In this document: in pieces, positions 7,909-16,367 of the stretch
How positions within the stretch are numbered: the first letter of the stretch is position 1
Layout: every line of letters begins with the position of its first letter
From: Micrococcales bacterium UBA2037
GTDB lineage: Bacteria; Actinomycetota; Actinomycetes; Actinomycetales; Microbacteriaceae
Length of the DNA: 27,711 bases
Reading direction: 5' to 3'
NCBI GenBank assembly: GCA_002333405.1
Contig: DDBH01000005.1
Coordinates: forward strand, 152,236 to 179,946
Made by a program: the position numbers and the translations under genes
Notes under the pieces: model-generated
Told to the model about the DNA's origin: nothing
What the model saw: the letters and a program-made list of their open reading frames with translations, nothing else
Database searches by the model: none

Positions 7909-8172
7909 ATGGACAAGATACAGAAGATCCTTTCGAATCTTCCTCACCCGGTGCGGTGGGTTCTTGTCATGCTTGTCGGTTTTACGCTGCTTGCCCTTGG
8001 TCTGATCATGATGGTTACCCCGGGACCGGGGTTGCTGTTTATCTTTTTTGGTTTATCAATCTTGGCCCTTGAAATTGAGTGGGCACGTGAGCTCAACAAG
8101 CAGGGCATGCAGGGCCTTGAAAAAATTGTCGCGAAGCTAAAGCAGATCTTCAAGCGCAAGCCAAAGGGCTAA
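7909..8172 (+). CDS. PGPGW-type small membrane protein
   Basis: The 87-residue product has two hydrophobic helices (about 16-34 and 42-55) flanking the signature MVTPGPGLLFIFFGLSILA, followed by EIEWAREL and a lysine-rich tail. This is the PGPGW family (TIGR02611-like) of actinobacterial membrane proteins with no known function. The positive tail should lie in the cytosol. It appears to be a single-gene unit. Confidence 0.85.
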   Translation: MDKIQKILSNLPHPVRWVLVMLVGFTLLALGLIMMVTPGPGLLFIFFGLSILALEIEWARELNKQGMQGLEKIVAKLKQIFKRKPKG

Positions 8173-8244
8173 CCGCTCGGAGTCGTCACGGCTCGGGAAT
8201 AGTTTTTGTAAAGGGGCTCTTTACTTTCCTGATTGGAGATTCAA

Positions 8245-9180
8245 ATGAGCGTAACCCCGCACGGCATCCACCACGTCACCGCTATTGCTAGAGACCCTCA
8301 GCAAAACGTTGATTTCTACACGAAGGTTTTCGGCCTCAGGCTTGTAAAGCAGACCGTAAATTTTGATGCCCCTCACATTTGGCATCTCTACTACGGTGAC
8401 GAACACGGTTCGCCGACGTCGACTTTGACATTCTTCCCATGGCCGGGTGTATCTAGGGGCCGCGAGGGTTCGGGACTGACCACAGCAACCTCATTCTCGG
8501 TGCCAGAAGCATCCCTGGGGTTTTGGAGCAAGCACCTGGCTGGGCTCAAGATTGACTGGTCCTGGGGCAAGGACTCATCCGGGCACGACCTTATTGAGGT
8601 GCGCGACTACGACGGAATGCGCTTGCAACTGGTGGGAACCGTGGGTGATGCCAGAAGCGGTTGGGATGGGGTTGCAGATATCCCAGCAGAGCACGCGGTC
8701 CGAGGTCTTCACTCAGTTGAGCTCTCGGAAGCCCAAATCGATCCAACCGCAGGCATGCTGCAAAACTTGCTGGGAATGAACCTGGCATCAGAATCCTCCG
8801 GAAAGGCCAGCTTTCAGATGGCGACCGGTGAATCCGGTGCCAAAGTCGAGGTTCTTGGAGGCGTTTCTGACCGTGGCCTTCAAGCTGGCGGCACAGTCCA
8901 TCACGTGGCCTTTCGGGCCCCGGACCTGCCAACCATGGAGCTGTGGCAACAGGAGCTTTTGGGCCGAGGCGTTGGCGTGACAGAGATTATGGATCGCCAG
9001 TATTTCAAGAGCATCTATTTCCGAGAGCCAGGAGGAGTGCTCTTTGAAATTGCAACTGATGATCCCGGTTTTGACATCGATGAGCCATTGTTGGAGCTCG
9101 GCAAGAAGCTGAAGCTGCCACCATGGTTAGAACCATCTCGGGAGCAGATTCAGCAGTCGCTGCCAGAAATTAGGAGCTAA
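8245..9180 (+). CDS. mhqO: Ring-cleaving dioxygenase of the glyoxalase fold (MhqO-like)
   Basis: The 311-residue product has two tandem vicinal-oxygen-chelate modules: GIHHVTA at residues 8-14, VHHVAF at 218-223 and LFEIATD with Glu268, giving the His-His-Glu metal site of extradiol dioxygenases. It resembles Bacillus MhqO/MhqE-type proteins that protect against hydroquinones and quinones. I chose the ATG at 8245 because GGAGA at 8235-8239 is correctly spaced; a TTG at 8233 lacks such a site. The hydrolase gene begins 2 bases after its stop, the same pairing as mhqE-mhqD in Bacillus. No MarR-type regulator is nearby. Confidence 0.85.
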   Translation: MSVTPHGIHHVTAIARDPQQNVDFYTKVFGLRLVKQTVNFDAPHIWHLYYGDEHGSPTSTLTFFPWPGVSRGREGSGLTTATSFSVPEASLGFWSKHLAGLKIDWSWGKDSSGHDLIEVRDYDGMRLQLVGTVGDARSGWDGVADIPAEHAVRGLHSVELSEAQIDPTAGMLQNLLGMNLASESSGKASFQMATGESGAKVEVLGGVSDRGLQAGGTVHHVAFRAPDLPTMELWQQELLGRGVGVTEIMDRQYFKSIYFREPGGVLFEIATDDPGFDIDEPLLELGKKLKLPPWLEPSREQIQQSLPEIRS

Positions 9181-9182
9181 GC

Positions 9183-9791
9183 ATGTCAAACAACGATCTT
9201 TCCAGACCGCACCTTTTTCAGAAGGGCAACTCCGCCAGGACGCTGCTACTCCTGCACGGCACCGGTGCTGACGAGCACGATCTGCTGGGGCTTGCTAAAG
9301 CCTTAGATCCGGATGCTTCTTATCTGTCACCTAGGGGAATGCACCTGGAGGCAGGTATGAATCGCTTCTTCGAGCGCTACCCAGACCTCAGTTTCAACGA
9401 GGTATCGATCGATCAGGCAGTTTCAGAGCTTGCTGAATTTCTTGAGGCCGCAATAATCGAGTATCAACTCGATCGCACCGAGATTTTTGCCGCAGGTTTT
9501 AGTAACGGAGCGAATACTGCCGCTGCACTAATCGTCAAGCATCCGAAGCTCCTGGTCGGTGCGGCGCTATTCGGTTCAACAAAGCCCTACCGTGATGTTG
9601 AGAAAGTGGACCTGACCGGAAAACGCATTTGGCTTGCAAATGGCGACATGGATTCCTATGCACCTGTTGCAGCAAGTGAAGCGTGGGTTGAAGAGCTAAA
9701 GAGTTTTGGTGCAGAAGTGCAGTGGCTGCGCCATCCAGGGGGCCACCAGATATCTCGAGAGCACCTGTTTGAGGTGGCTCAGTCGCTATAA
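9183..9791 (+). CDS. mhqD: Alpha/beta hydrolase, carboxylesterase/MhqD-like
   Basis: The 202-residue product has LLLHGTGADEHD (oxyanion hole) near residue 22, the nucleophile elbow GFSNG near 105-109, LANGDMDSY with the likely catalytic Asp, and HPGGHQIS with the catalytic His. This is the phospholipase/carboxylesterase family that includes MhqD. It sits 2 bases after an MhqO-like dioxygenase, so it probably hydrolyses a ring-cleavage product or detoxifies a quinone-derived ester. The precise substrate is unknown. Confidence 0.85.
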   Translation: MSNNDLSRPHLFQKGNSARTLLLLHGTGADEHDLLGLAKALDPDASYLSPRGMHLEAGMNRFFERYPDLSFNEVSIDQAVSELAEFLEAAIIEYQLDRTEIFAAGFSNGANTAAALIVKHPKLLVGAALFGSTKPYRDVEKVDLTGKRIWLANGDMDSYAPVAASEAWVEELKSFGAEVQWLRHPGGHQISREHLFEVAQSL

Positions 9792-9859
9792 CTGAAACAG
9801 GGTTTGACCTTGGGACGTTCACAAACTTTGCAACAATCGAGGATGCAACATTGTGACGC

Positions 9860-9865
9860 TATAGA
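9860..9865 (+). promoter_or_regulatory. Candidate -10 box for pntAB
   Basis: TATAGA lies in the 136-nt gap before pntA; transcription would begin near 9872 with a leader of about 55 nt carrying the GAGGA ribosome site at 9916-9920. No good -35 box is seen. Confidence 0.35.
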
Positions 9866-9927
9866 GTTTTCAGGAATTCTGAAAGATTCATGTGAGTTGT
9901 CTAGAACAATTAATCGAGGAAGATGCC

Positions 9928-11463
9928 ATGTCAGTTATCGGAGTAGTGACGGAGCAGTCACAAGAATCTAGAGTTGCGGCAACACCAGAGACTGTGAAGA
10001 AGCTTGTCGCGCTTGGTTATGAAGTCCTGGTCGAGAAAGGGGCTGGAGCCAAAGCTGCGTTCCCAGACTCCGCCTATAAAGAAGCCGGAGCAAAGGTTTC
10101 CTCTGCCGCTTCTGCCTGGAAGGCAAACATTGTTTTGAAGGTCGATGCGCCGACCGATCCAGAAGTAAAGAAGCTTCAGCCAGGCACAGTGTTGGTTGGA
10201 CTACTCAGCCCTGCCTTCAAGCCTGAACTTCTGGAAGCTCTTTCCAAGCGCAAGGTGACTGCGCTGGCCATGGATGCAGTGCCAAGAATTTCTAGGGCGC
10301 AGTCGATGGACGTTCTTAGTTCAATGGCCAACATCGCTGGCTACCGCGCAGTTGTTGAAGCTGCCCACGAATTTGGTCGGTTCTTTACCGGTCAGGTGAC
10401 CGCGGCAGGAAAGGTTCCACCAGCCAAGGTTTTGGTGGCAGGCGCTGGCGTCGCAGGTCTTGCAGCAATTGGCTCAGCCTCAAGTCTTGGAGCCATTGTT
10501 CGGGCTACCGATCCGCGGCCTGAGGTGGCCGATCAGGTCAAGTCAATTGGCGGCGAGTACCTACCAGTTGAGGTTGAAGAGCAGATGGAGACTGGTGACG
10601 GCTATGCCAAGGCCACCAGCGATGCCTATAACAAGCGTGCGGCGGAGATGTACACTGAGCAGGCGGCGGACGTTGATATCATCATCACCACTGCGCTGAT
10701 TCCAGGAAGACCCGCACCGAAGTTGATTACGGCCAAGGATGTTGCCCTGATGAAGTCCGGAAGCGTCATTGTCGACATGGCAGCAGCGCAAGGCGGCAAC
10801 GTTGATGGCTCAGTGGCCGGCAAAAAGGTCGTCACCAAAAATGGTGTCACCATTCTCGGTTACACCGACCTTCCAAGCAGGCTCCCAGCTCAGTCATCGC
10901 AGCTCTATGGAACCAACCTGGTAAACCTTCTTAAGCTTCTAACTCCGGCTTCCGATGGCAAGCTTGTGCTTGATTTCGAAGATGTGGTGCAGCGCGCGGT
11001 TACCGTGGTCAGGGATGGCCAGATCACCTGGCCACCACCACCGATTCAAGTTTCTGCTGCCCCGCATGCCGCAACACCGGAGCCGGTAGTTGTCGAGAAG
11101 AAGAAAATGTCAGCGGCAACAAAGAGTGCGCTGATCGGTGTCGGGTTTGCTGCCGCCTTCGCGGTGATCTCAATTTCTCCACCGCTGTTGCAGCAGCACT
11201 TCCTGGTCTTGACCTTGGCAGTAGTCATTGGGTTCTATGTGATCGGCAAGGTGCATCACGCCCTCCACACACCGCTGATGAGCGTGACAAATGCAATCTC
11301 GGGAATCGTTGTGGTTGCGGCGATTCTGCAGGTCACAGATTCCAGCAACCTGATCCAAATTCTTGCTGCAGTGGGCGTATTGCTTGCCAGCATCAACGTC
11401 TTTGGAGGATTCGCGGTTACCCGCCGAATGCTCAAGATGTTCACGAAAGGTGAGAGCCGATGA
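9928..11463 (+). CDS. pntA: NAD(P) transhydrogenase subunit alpha
   Basis: PntA binds NAD(H) and, with PntB, couples hydride transfer between NADH and NADP+ to proton entry. The 511-residue product (ATG 9928, ribosome site GAGGA 7 nt upstream) starts with the alanine-dehydrogenase-like domain (IGVVTEQSQESRVAATPETV), has the dinucleotide loop GAGVAGLAAIGSA and the nucleotide-responsive region MDAVPRISRAQSMD, then a Pro-rich linker and three to four membrane helices near the C-terminus (about 390-500). The helix-bearing C-terminus is fused, as in the E. coli two-subunit form. Its stop overlaps the pntB start by ATGA. An earlier GTG at 9892 lacks a ribosome site. Confidence 0.95.
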   Translation: MSVIGVVTEQSQESRVAATPETVKKLVALGYEVLVEKGAGAKAAFPDSAYKEAGAKVSSAASAWKANIVLKVDAPTDPEVKKLQPGTVLVGLLSPAFKPELLEALSKRKVTALAMDAVPRISRAQSMDVLSSMANIAGYRAVVEAAHEFGRFFTGQVTAAGKVPPAKVLVAGAGVAGLAAIGSASSLGAIVRATDPRPEVADQVKSIGGEYLPVEVEEQMETGDGYAKATSDAYNKRAAEMYTEQAADVDIIITTALIPGRPAPKLITAKDVALMKSGSVIVDMAAAQGGNVDGSVAGKKVVTKNGVTILGYTDLPSRLPAQSSQLYGTNLVNLLKLLTPASDGKLVLDFEDVVQRAVTVVRDGQITWPPPPIQVSAAPHAATPEPVVVEKKKMSAATKSALIGVGFAAAFAVISISPPLLQQHFLVLTLAVVIGFYVIGKVHHALHTPLMSVTNAISGIVVVAAILQVTDSSNLIQILAAVGVLLASINVFGGFAVTRRMLKMFTKGESR

Positions 11464-12857
11464 ACGCCGTCGCAGTCGCAAACTCCGCTTACATCGCAGC
11501 GGCCCTGCTTTTCATCATGAGCCTTGCCGGGCTTAGCAAACATGAAACCGCACGAACCGGTGTCGTTTACGGAATCGCGGGTATGGCCATTGCAATGACG
11601 GCCACGATTTGGCTGACATTTTCCGGCCAGTGGGACAGCTCAACCAGCATGGGCTTCATCCTCTTGGTGGCAGCACTGCTAGTCGGTGCGCTGATCGGAT
11701 TGTGGCGGGCCCGAGTCGTTGCCATGACTGGCATGCCGGAGCTGATTGCACTCTTCCACAGCTTTGTCGGACTAACAGCCGTTCTAGTTGGTTGGAACGG
11801 GGCGCTTCACTCGTCTGAGGTTGCAGCCGAAATGATCGGCGTTCACCGAGCAGAAGTGTTCATTGGTGTCTTTATTGGAGCGGTTACCTTCACTGGCTCG
11901 ATTGTTGCCTATCTAAAGCTCTCCGCCAAGATCTCTTCCAAGCCATTGGTATTGCCTGGAAAAAACCTGCTGAACCTTTCAGCCCTGGTTGGATTCCTGG
12001 TGCTAACTGTTTGGTATGTCATCACTCCTGACCTGTGGCTGTTGATAGCGGTGACGCTGCTGGCGCTGGCGCTTGGTTGGCACCTGGTTGCATCAATCGG
12101 CGGTGGAGACATGCCAGTGGTTGTTTCTATGCTCAACAGCTACTCAGGTTGGGCAGCAGCGGCAACCGGATTCCTGCTTAGCAACGACCTCCTGATTGTG
12201 ACCGGTGCTTTGGTTGGTTCCTCAGGTGCGTACCTGTCCTACATCATGTGCAAGGCGATGAATCGATCCTTCATTTCGGTTATTGCCGGTGGCTTTGGAA
12301 TCGAGGCTCCTTCATCTGACGAGGAGGAGCAGGGCGTTCACACTGAAATCGATGCGGCTTCTGTGGCAGAGCTTCTCAACAGTGCCAGCAGTGTCGTAAT
12401 CACTCCGGGCTACGGCATGGCAGTGGCGCAAGCGCAGTATCCGGTTGCCGATCTTGCCAAGCGCCTGCGAGACAAGGGCGTGAACGTTCGCTTTGGAATT
12501 CACCCGGTCGCCGGGCGTCTGCCTGGACACATGAACGTGCTTCTTGCTGAAGCAAAGGTTCCCTACGACATCGTGCTGGAAATGGACGAGATCAACGACG
12601 AACTTTCTCAGACCTCAGTGGTTCTAGTGATCGGCGCCAATGACACGGTGAACCCAGCTGCAACGGAAAACCCGGGCAGCCCAATCGCGGGCATGCCGGT
12701 GTTAAAGGTTTGGGAGGCCGAGAACGTGATTGTCTTCAAGCGTTCAATGGCCTCCGGCTACGCCGGTGTTGCAAACCCACTGTTCTACAAGGAGAACGCA
12801 AAGATGCTTTTCGGTGACGCCAAGGATCGAGTCGAGGACATTCTCAAGGCGCTTTGA
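11460..12857 (+). CDS. pntB: NAD(P) transhydrogenase subunit beta
   Basis: The 465-residue partner of PntA starts with about nine membrane helices (roughly residues 5-260) that form most of the proton path, followed by the soluble NADP(H)-binding domain with ITPGYGMAVAQAQ (the GYGMAVAQAQ signature), FGIHPVAGRLPGHMNVLLAEA, VIGANDTVNPAA and the C-terminal MLFGDAKDRVEDIL. All look complete. The ATGA overlap with pntA implies coupled translation. The enzyme is expected to supply NADPH in a small-genome aerobe; directionality in vivo is not evident from sequence. Confidence 0.96.
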   Translation: MNAVAVANSAYIAAALLFIMSLAGLSKHETARTGVVYGIAGMAIAMTATIWLTFSGQWDSSTSMGFILLVAALLVGALIGLWRARVVAMTGMPELIALFHSFVGLTAVLVGWNGALHSSEVAAEMIGVHRAEVFIGVFIGAVTFTGSIVAYLKLSAKISSKPLVLPGKNLLNLSALVGFLVLTVWYVITPDLWLLIAVTLLALALGWHLVASIGGGDMPVVVSMLNSYSGWAAAATGFLLSNDLLIVTGALVGSSGAYLSYIMCKAMNRSFISVIAGGFGIEAPSSDEEEQGVHTEIDAASVAELLNSASSVVITPGYGMAVAQAQYPVADLAKRLRDKGVNVRFGIHPVAGRLPGHMNVLLAEAKVPYDIVLEMDEINDELSQTSVVLVIGANDTVNPAATENPGSPIAGMPVLKVWEAENVIVFKRSMASGYAGVANPLFYKENAKMLFGDAKDRVEDILKAL

Positions 12858-12885
12858 TTTCAGGAAGCGGTTTGGGGCTACTGGT

Positions 12886-12891
12886 TAGGTT
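12886..12891 (+). promoter_or_regulatory. Candidate -10 box before the leader peptide
   Basis: TAGGTT ends 6 nt before the ATG at 12898, again fitting a leaderless transcript. It is the only visible -10-like element near the following genes. Confidence 0.4.
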
Positions 12892-12897
12892 CTTTTC

Positions 12898-12948
12898 ATG
12901 ACCGAGAAACGGCGGATTGCTGCTGAAGCTGGTCTTTCATGCCGGTAA
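12898..12948 (+). CDS. Possible leader peptide of 16 residues upstream of the Lon-domain gene
   Basis: ATG at 12898 opens a frame encoding MTEKRRIAAEAGLSCR and ending in TAA at 12946-12948. It sits 6 nt after a -10-like box, so it could be translated from a leaderless mRNA. Its last 10 bases overlap the start of the next gene, and its stop forms TAATG with a second in-frame ATG (12948) of that gene. This arrangement would allow coupled re-initiation, since the next gene has no ribosome binding site. There is no composition evidence for coding at this length, so this is a candidate only. Confidence 0.35.
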   Translation: MTEKRRIAAEAGLSCR

Positions 12949-13568
12949 TGCCAATGTTTCCGCTGGACTCGGTTTTGCTGCCAGGCATGCCGATGCCGCT
13001 TCGAATTTTCGAGGAGCGCTACCTCAAGCTGCTGGGAGACCTGGTTACTCAAGAGAATCCTGAATTTGGAGTAGTTCTGATTGAGCGCGGCAGCCAAGTT
13101 GGCGGTGGCGATAAGCGCATGAACATCGGCACCATTGCGTCAGTGACCGACATTGGAACCAGCGAACAGTTCTACGGTCTTGAGTCGGTGGGAACTCAAA
13201 GATTTAGGGTGAACGCCTGGTTGCCAGATGACCCCTACCCAATAGCCGATATCGACTTTCTGCCGGACTTGATTTGGGAAGAAACCTTGATGCCGGTTCG
13301 AGTTCACCTTGAGACAAAAGCGAGGCAGCTATTGGCATTTGCCAGTGAGTTTGGGGATCTTCAATACGGTGCAGATGTTGTTCTGAGCGATGACCCGATC
13401 GACGCCTGTTGGCAGCTGGCCGGCATCCTGCCGATTGGCTCATTGGATCAAGCAGATCTTCTCGAATGCCGGTCCGCCGAGGAATTGCTTTCAAGGACCT
13501 ACGAAATAGTGAAATCCGCCGACGTTGCACTTAGGGCGATGATGGACCAGCAAGAAGGGCCAAGCTAG
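12939..13568 (+). CDS. Lon substrate-binding (LonSB) domain protein
   Basis: The 209-residue product begins MPVMPMFPLDSVLLPGMPMPLRIFEERY, the classic start of the LON substrate-binding domain, and continues with FGVVLIERG and GTIASVTDI typical of that family. There is no AAA+ ATPase or protease domain, so this is a stand-alone domain, possibly a substrate adaptor. Family members usually begin at the position chosen here; a second ATG at 12948 is possible. No ribosome binding site is visible at either. Confidence 0.85.
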   Translation: MPVMPMFPLDSVLLPGMPMPLRIFEERYLKLLGDLVTQENPEFGVVLIERGSQVGGGDKRMNIGTIASVTDIGTSEQFYGLESVGTQRFRVNAWLPDDPYPIADIDFLPDLIWEETLMPVRVHLETKARQLLAFASEFGDLQYGADVVLSDDPIDACWQLAGILPIGSLDQADLLECRSAEELLSRTYEIVKSADVALRAMMDQQEGPS

Positions 13569-13802
13569 GGCTTGTTCCGAATTGGAAGAACTAGCTGAGG
13601 CTAGGGGGGTCCTCCAGCCCGGAATAACTCTGACTTATTAGGACATGCCCTGCCACTTTGTGGTGGAACTTCTTTCGGAACCTACAACCTAGAAGAATTG
13701 CCTCCTGCTCAATCAGCTAAAACTTGATTAGAGGTGCAAAATAAAGAAAAAATCCTCAGAAACTGCTACTATTACAGAAAATTTGCAGAGATAAGGCTAG
13801 TA
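13569..13802. other. 234-nt gap with hairpins, the longest gene-free stretch
   Basis: The gap holds a hairpin at 13599-13619 (GGCT/AGCC outer stem, G-rich/C-rich inner stem) that may end transcription of the previous gene, though no T-run follows. A short CCAC/GTGG hairpin and an AATCA/TGATT inverted repeat lie farther down. The last third is AT-rich. I see no gene or RNA family here. Confidence 0.45.
13767..13772 (+). promoter_or_regulatory. Candidate -10 box for the DUF6421-type gene
   Basis: TACTAT in an AT-rich stretch would start transcription near 13779, leaving a short leader that carries AAGG at 13793-13796 before the ATG at 13803. Confidence 0.4.
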
Positions 13803-15893
13803 ATGCAGAGAAAATCCCGAATCTTAATAGATCAGTCCCACTCGCAAGCATGGACTGTTGACCTTGAGCTGGCGCAAAAGATGAACCCTGCAAATCCCGC
13901 TGATGCTAGCTACGCAAAATTCAAAGAGATTGCCGAGGATGCCGGGTATTCGGTCGCCGCCCATCTGGAAGGTGAGATCACCGCTGCTGTTCTGGCAAAT
14001 GCAGACATTCTTTTTCTGCCGCACGCAGCGAGTTCCGAATGGGAGCACACAGTTGGCTACGGGGACCCGCTAATGAACTCGACAGAACTTGACGCCATAG
14101 GAGAATTCGTCAACACCGGGGGTGGCTTGCTGGTTTTGGGGGAGACTGAGCAAGCGAAGTACGGAAACAACTTCAACGAGCTGCTGAGTCGCTATGGAAT
14201 CAAACTGTCCAATGAGACGGTCCAAGACCCAACTTCCAACCACCAGGGTGTTTCTTCCTGGCCTAAGCCAGAGTTTCCAACCATGCTGCTCTCGGACTTT
14301 CGATTCATGGTTCATGAGGTGGCCCTCTACCGATCAGGGACTATTCACCTGGAAGCAGACTTTGCTGGTGAAGTTTTCCTCCGAACCAGTGAAACCGCGC
14401 TGCCTCCATCTGCAGCCGTTGCAGTTGCCACCAGAGCAGCTGAGGGACGAGCTGTCGTGCTTGCTGACTCGGACATTTTCGGGGACGACTCAATCTCAGA
14501 CTTGGATAACTCAAAGCTGCTTTTGAACATCCTCGGATTCTTATCACTGGGCTCCAAAGAACCCTCGCGAGACATTGCGACTGTTCGGGCAGTACTCACA
14601 CAGTCTCCAGCTTGGCTATCAATGCAAACAGCAATTGAGGAGCTTCGGCCCCTGCAAAGCAAGGACGGCTCCATCGAGGACCAGTCAAACCACGGCGAGG
14701 CGGCCATGTGGGTAGAAAAGGTAATTGAGGGCATTAACGAACTCGCCCCCAAGTTCCCTCACCAGGTGGATTATCTGAGCCAAGCAATCAAAGATCTTCA
14801 GTCATGGATCAACTCCGGTTTTGCAATACCTGATTTCTATGAGTCGCTTGAGCTTTTTCGACCAGATCGAAATCGCAACAACGATGTTCAGCACCTTGCT
14901 GTCTTTTCGATGTACACCCAAAATGGCAACCCAAATCGCAATCTCGAAGTTTTGGTCACCAATACCTTCTGGCCCGACTGGTTAGCTCAGAAGGAGCAGA
15001 AGTATTCAAACCCCGCCTTCGTCCCAATCGAGTTCATTGGGTTCACCTCTGGTTATGACAACAACTCGGCAGTCTTTTTCCCCGAGACGGTGGCAGTTCG
15101 TGAGGTAAGCACCTACAAATGGGGCGGTATCTTCTGTGACCGTGAGGCGGCAAGGTTCCGCAAAGTCGTTGCCGGCGCCCAAGAGCTGCTGTACCTGCCA
15201 CTTCCATATGACGCCCAGGAATTGCTGGACGACCAGTTTCTCGCTCAGGAAACTTTCGTACTCTGGGACCTAATCCATGACCGCACCCACTCAAGGGGGG
15301 ACTTGCCATTTGACCCATTCATGATCAAGCAGCGAATGCCCTACTGGATGTATGCACTCGAAGAGCTCCGCTGTGATCTCGCCACCTTCCGAGAGACCCT
15401 GGTTTTGGAGGCAGAGGGAGACAGGCTCGCCAAATACATTCGCTACGCAATCCTGTTTGACAGATTGTTCCGTTTTCCAATCACCGGCAACCGAGTTAGA
15501 AACTACGACGGCCTCGGGGGTCAGATTGTATTTGCCCATCTGCACAAGAAAGGTGCATTGCACTGGCGAGATAATCGACTGACCTTTGAGTGGGAGAAAG
15601 TGATTGACTCGGTTGTTGAGCTTAGTAACCAAGTTGATGCGCTCTACCACGAGGGCATCAACCGCTCTCGCCTTGCGCAATGGATCGCCAGCTACGAGTT
15701 TGTGACCGGCTTGGTTCCGCCACACCCCGCTTCAAATTGGGCCAAGGGCACAGACCAGCTTCCGTCCGCAGGTGCGCTCAAAGACGTGGTGAACCTAGTC
15801 CTCGATGATGAGTTTCCCCTGAATGTGTTCTACGAGACCCTCAATCGCAAGCTCGGAGACTTGGTGCTTGCAACCAAGGGAATCACCGCCTAG
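13803..15893 (+). CDS. Two-domain protein: amidotransferase-like N-terminus plus DUF6421-like C-terminus
   Basis: The 696-residue product has no assigned function. Residues about 5-250 resemble the class I amidotransferase-like/DUF4350 fold (ILIDQSHSQAW, ADILFLPHAA, GGGLLVLGETEQAKYGNN, VVLADSDIFGDD) but contain no Cys, so the usual nucleophile is absent. Residues about 270-690 match my memory of DUF6421 (LRPLQSKDGS, MYTQNGNPNRNLE, GYDNNSAVFFPETVAVRE, IFCDREAARFR). That part has WDLIHDRTHS (His492, His496) and, 24 residues later, EELRCDL (Glu520, Glu521), the spacing expected of a metal site. I chose ATG 13803 for the AAGG site; the GTG at 13734 adds an unlikely Tyr/Lys-rich tail. No membrane segment or signal peptide is visible. 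The metal-site idea is inference. Confidence 0.75.
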   Translation: MQRKSRILIDQSHSQAWTVDLELAQKMNPANPADASYAKFKEIAEDAGYSVAAHLEGEITAAVLANADILFLPHAASSEWEHTVGYGDPLMNSTELDAIGEFVNTGGGLLVLGETEQAKYGNNFNELLSRYGIKLSNETVQDPTSNHQGVSSWPKPEFPTMLLSDFRFMVHEVALYRSGTIHLEADFAGEVFLRTSETALPPSAAVAVATRAAEGRAVVLADSDIFGDDSISDLDNSKLLLNILGFLSLGSKEPSRDIATVRAVLTQSPAWLSMQTAIEELRPLQSKDGSIEDQSNHGEAAMWVEKVIEGINELAPKFPHQVDYLSQAIKDLQSWINSGFAIPDFYESLELFRPDRNRNNDVQHLAVFSMYTQNGNPNRNLEVLVTNTFWPDWLAQKEQKYSNPAFVPIEFIGFTSGYDNNSAVFFPETVAVREVSTYKWGGIFCDREAARFRKVVAGAQELLYLPLPYDAQELLDDQFLAQETFVLWDLIHDRTHSRGDLPFDPFMIKQRMPYWMYALEELRCDLATFRETLVLEAEGDRLAKYIRYAILFDRLFRFPITGNRVRNYDGLGGQIVFAHLHKKGALHWRDNRLTFEWEKVIDSVVELSNQVDALYHEGINRSRLAQWIASYEFVTGLVPPHPASNWAKGTDQLPSAGALKDVVNLVLDDEFPLNVFYETLNRKLGDLVLATKGITA

Positions 15894-15895
15894 GG

Positions 15896-15901
15896 CATAC
15901 T
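15896..15901 (+). promoter_or_regulatory. Candidate -10 box, leaderless start
   Basis: CATACT ends 7 nt before the ATG at 15909, just after the previous stop. The gene lacks a ribosome binding site. Confidence 0.4.
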
Positions 15902-15908
15902 TTCAGCT

Positions 15909-16367
15909 ATGGAATCTCTGGACAGAAAAATTGTGCTGGCACTGGCCAGCGATTCTCAACAGTCGCTCGCAGATCTTGCCGCTCAGCTAGAGATTCCCAT
16001 CTCTACGCTGCACCAACGCGTGAAGCGCCTTGAATCACGCGGGGTAATCACCGGTTACCAGGCCAAACTAGATAAGCGCCTACTGGGCCTAAAGCTAAGT
16101 GCTCTGGTGTCACTAACGCCGATTGACCCAGCCGCTCCCGACGACATTGTTGAGAAGATCTGGGACATTGACGAGATTGAGTACTGCTGGTCTATAGCAG
16201 GAACTGAGTCTTACATCGTGAAGGTCTCGGTGAGTGAGCCGGAAGCGCTCGAGGAGCTTTTGGCCAGAATACGTTCGAGAGCAAATGTGTCGACCAGAAC
16301 CAGCGTGATTTTGTCTACCGCTTTTGAGTCCAGGCCACCTGCAATTGCTGAGGAGCAAAGTGAGTAA
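15909..16367 (+). CDS. Lrp/AsnC-family transcriptional regulator
   Basis: The 152-residue product has the family's N-terminal winged helix (LDRKIVLALASDSQQSLADLAAQLEI ... STLHQRVKRLESRGVITGY) and a C-terminal RAM/AsnC ligand-binding domain (about 65-140). Such proteins sense amino acids and control nearby amino-acid genes. It overlaps the downstream threonine-aldolase-type gene by 8 bases, so that gene is its likely target, and an effector such as glycine or threonine is a reasonable guess. Confidence 0.92.
   Translation: MESLDRKIVLALASDSQQSLADLAAQLEIPISTLHQRVKRLESRGVITGYQAKLDKRLLGLKLSALVSLTPIDPAAPDDIVEKIWDIDEIEYCWSIAGTESYIVKVSVSEPEALEELLARIRSRANVSTRTSVILSTAFESRPPAIAEEQSE

Noticed and set aside
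13734..13802. GTG start 69 bases upstream of the DUF6421-type gene
   Set aside because: It adds a Lys/Tyr-rich AT-biased tail without homology, while ATG 13803 has AAGG properly spaced and starts at the fold's first strand.
15043..15725. Minus-strand frames of 91 and 144 residues within the DUF6421-type gene
   Set aside because: They are shadows of a strongly coding plus-strand gene, with no recognisable motif or start signal.
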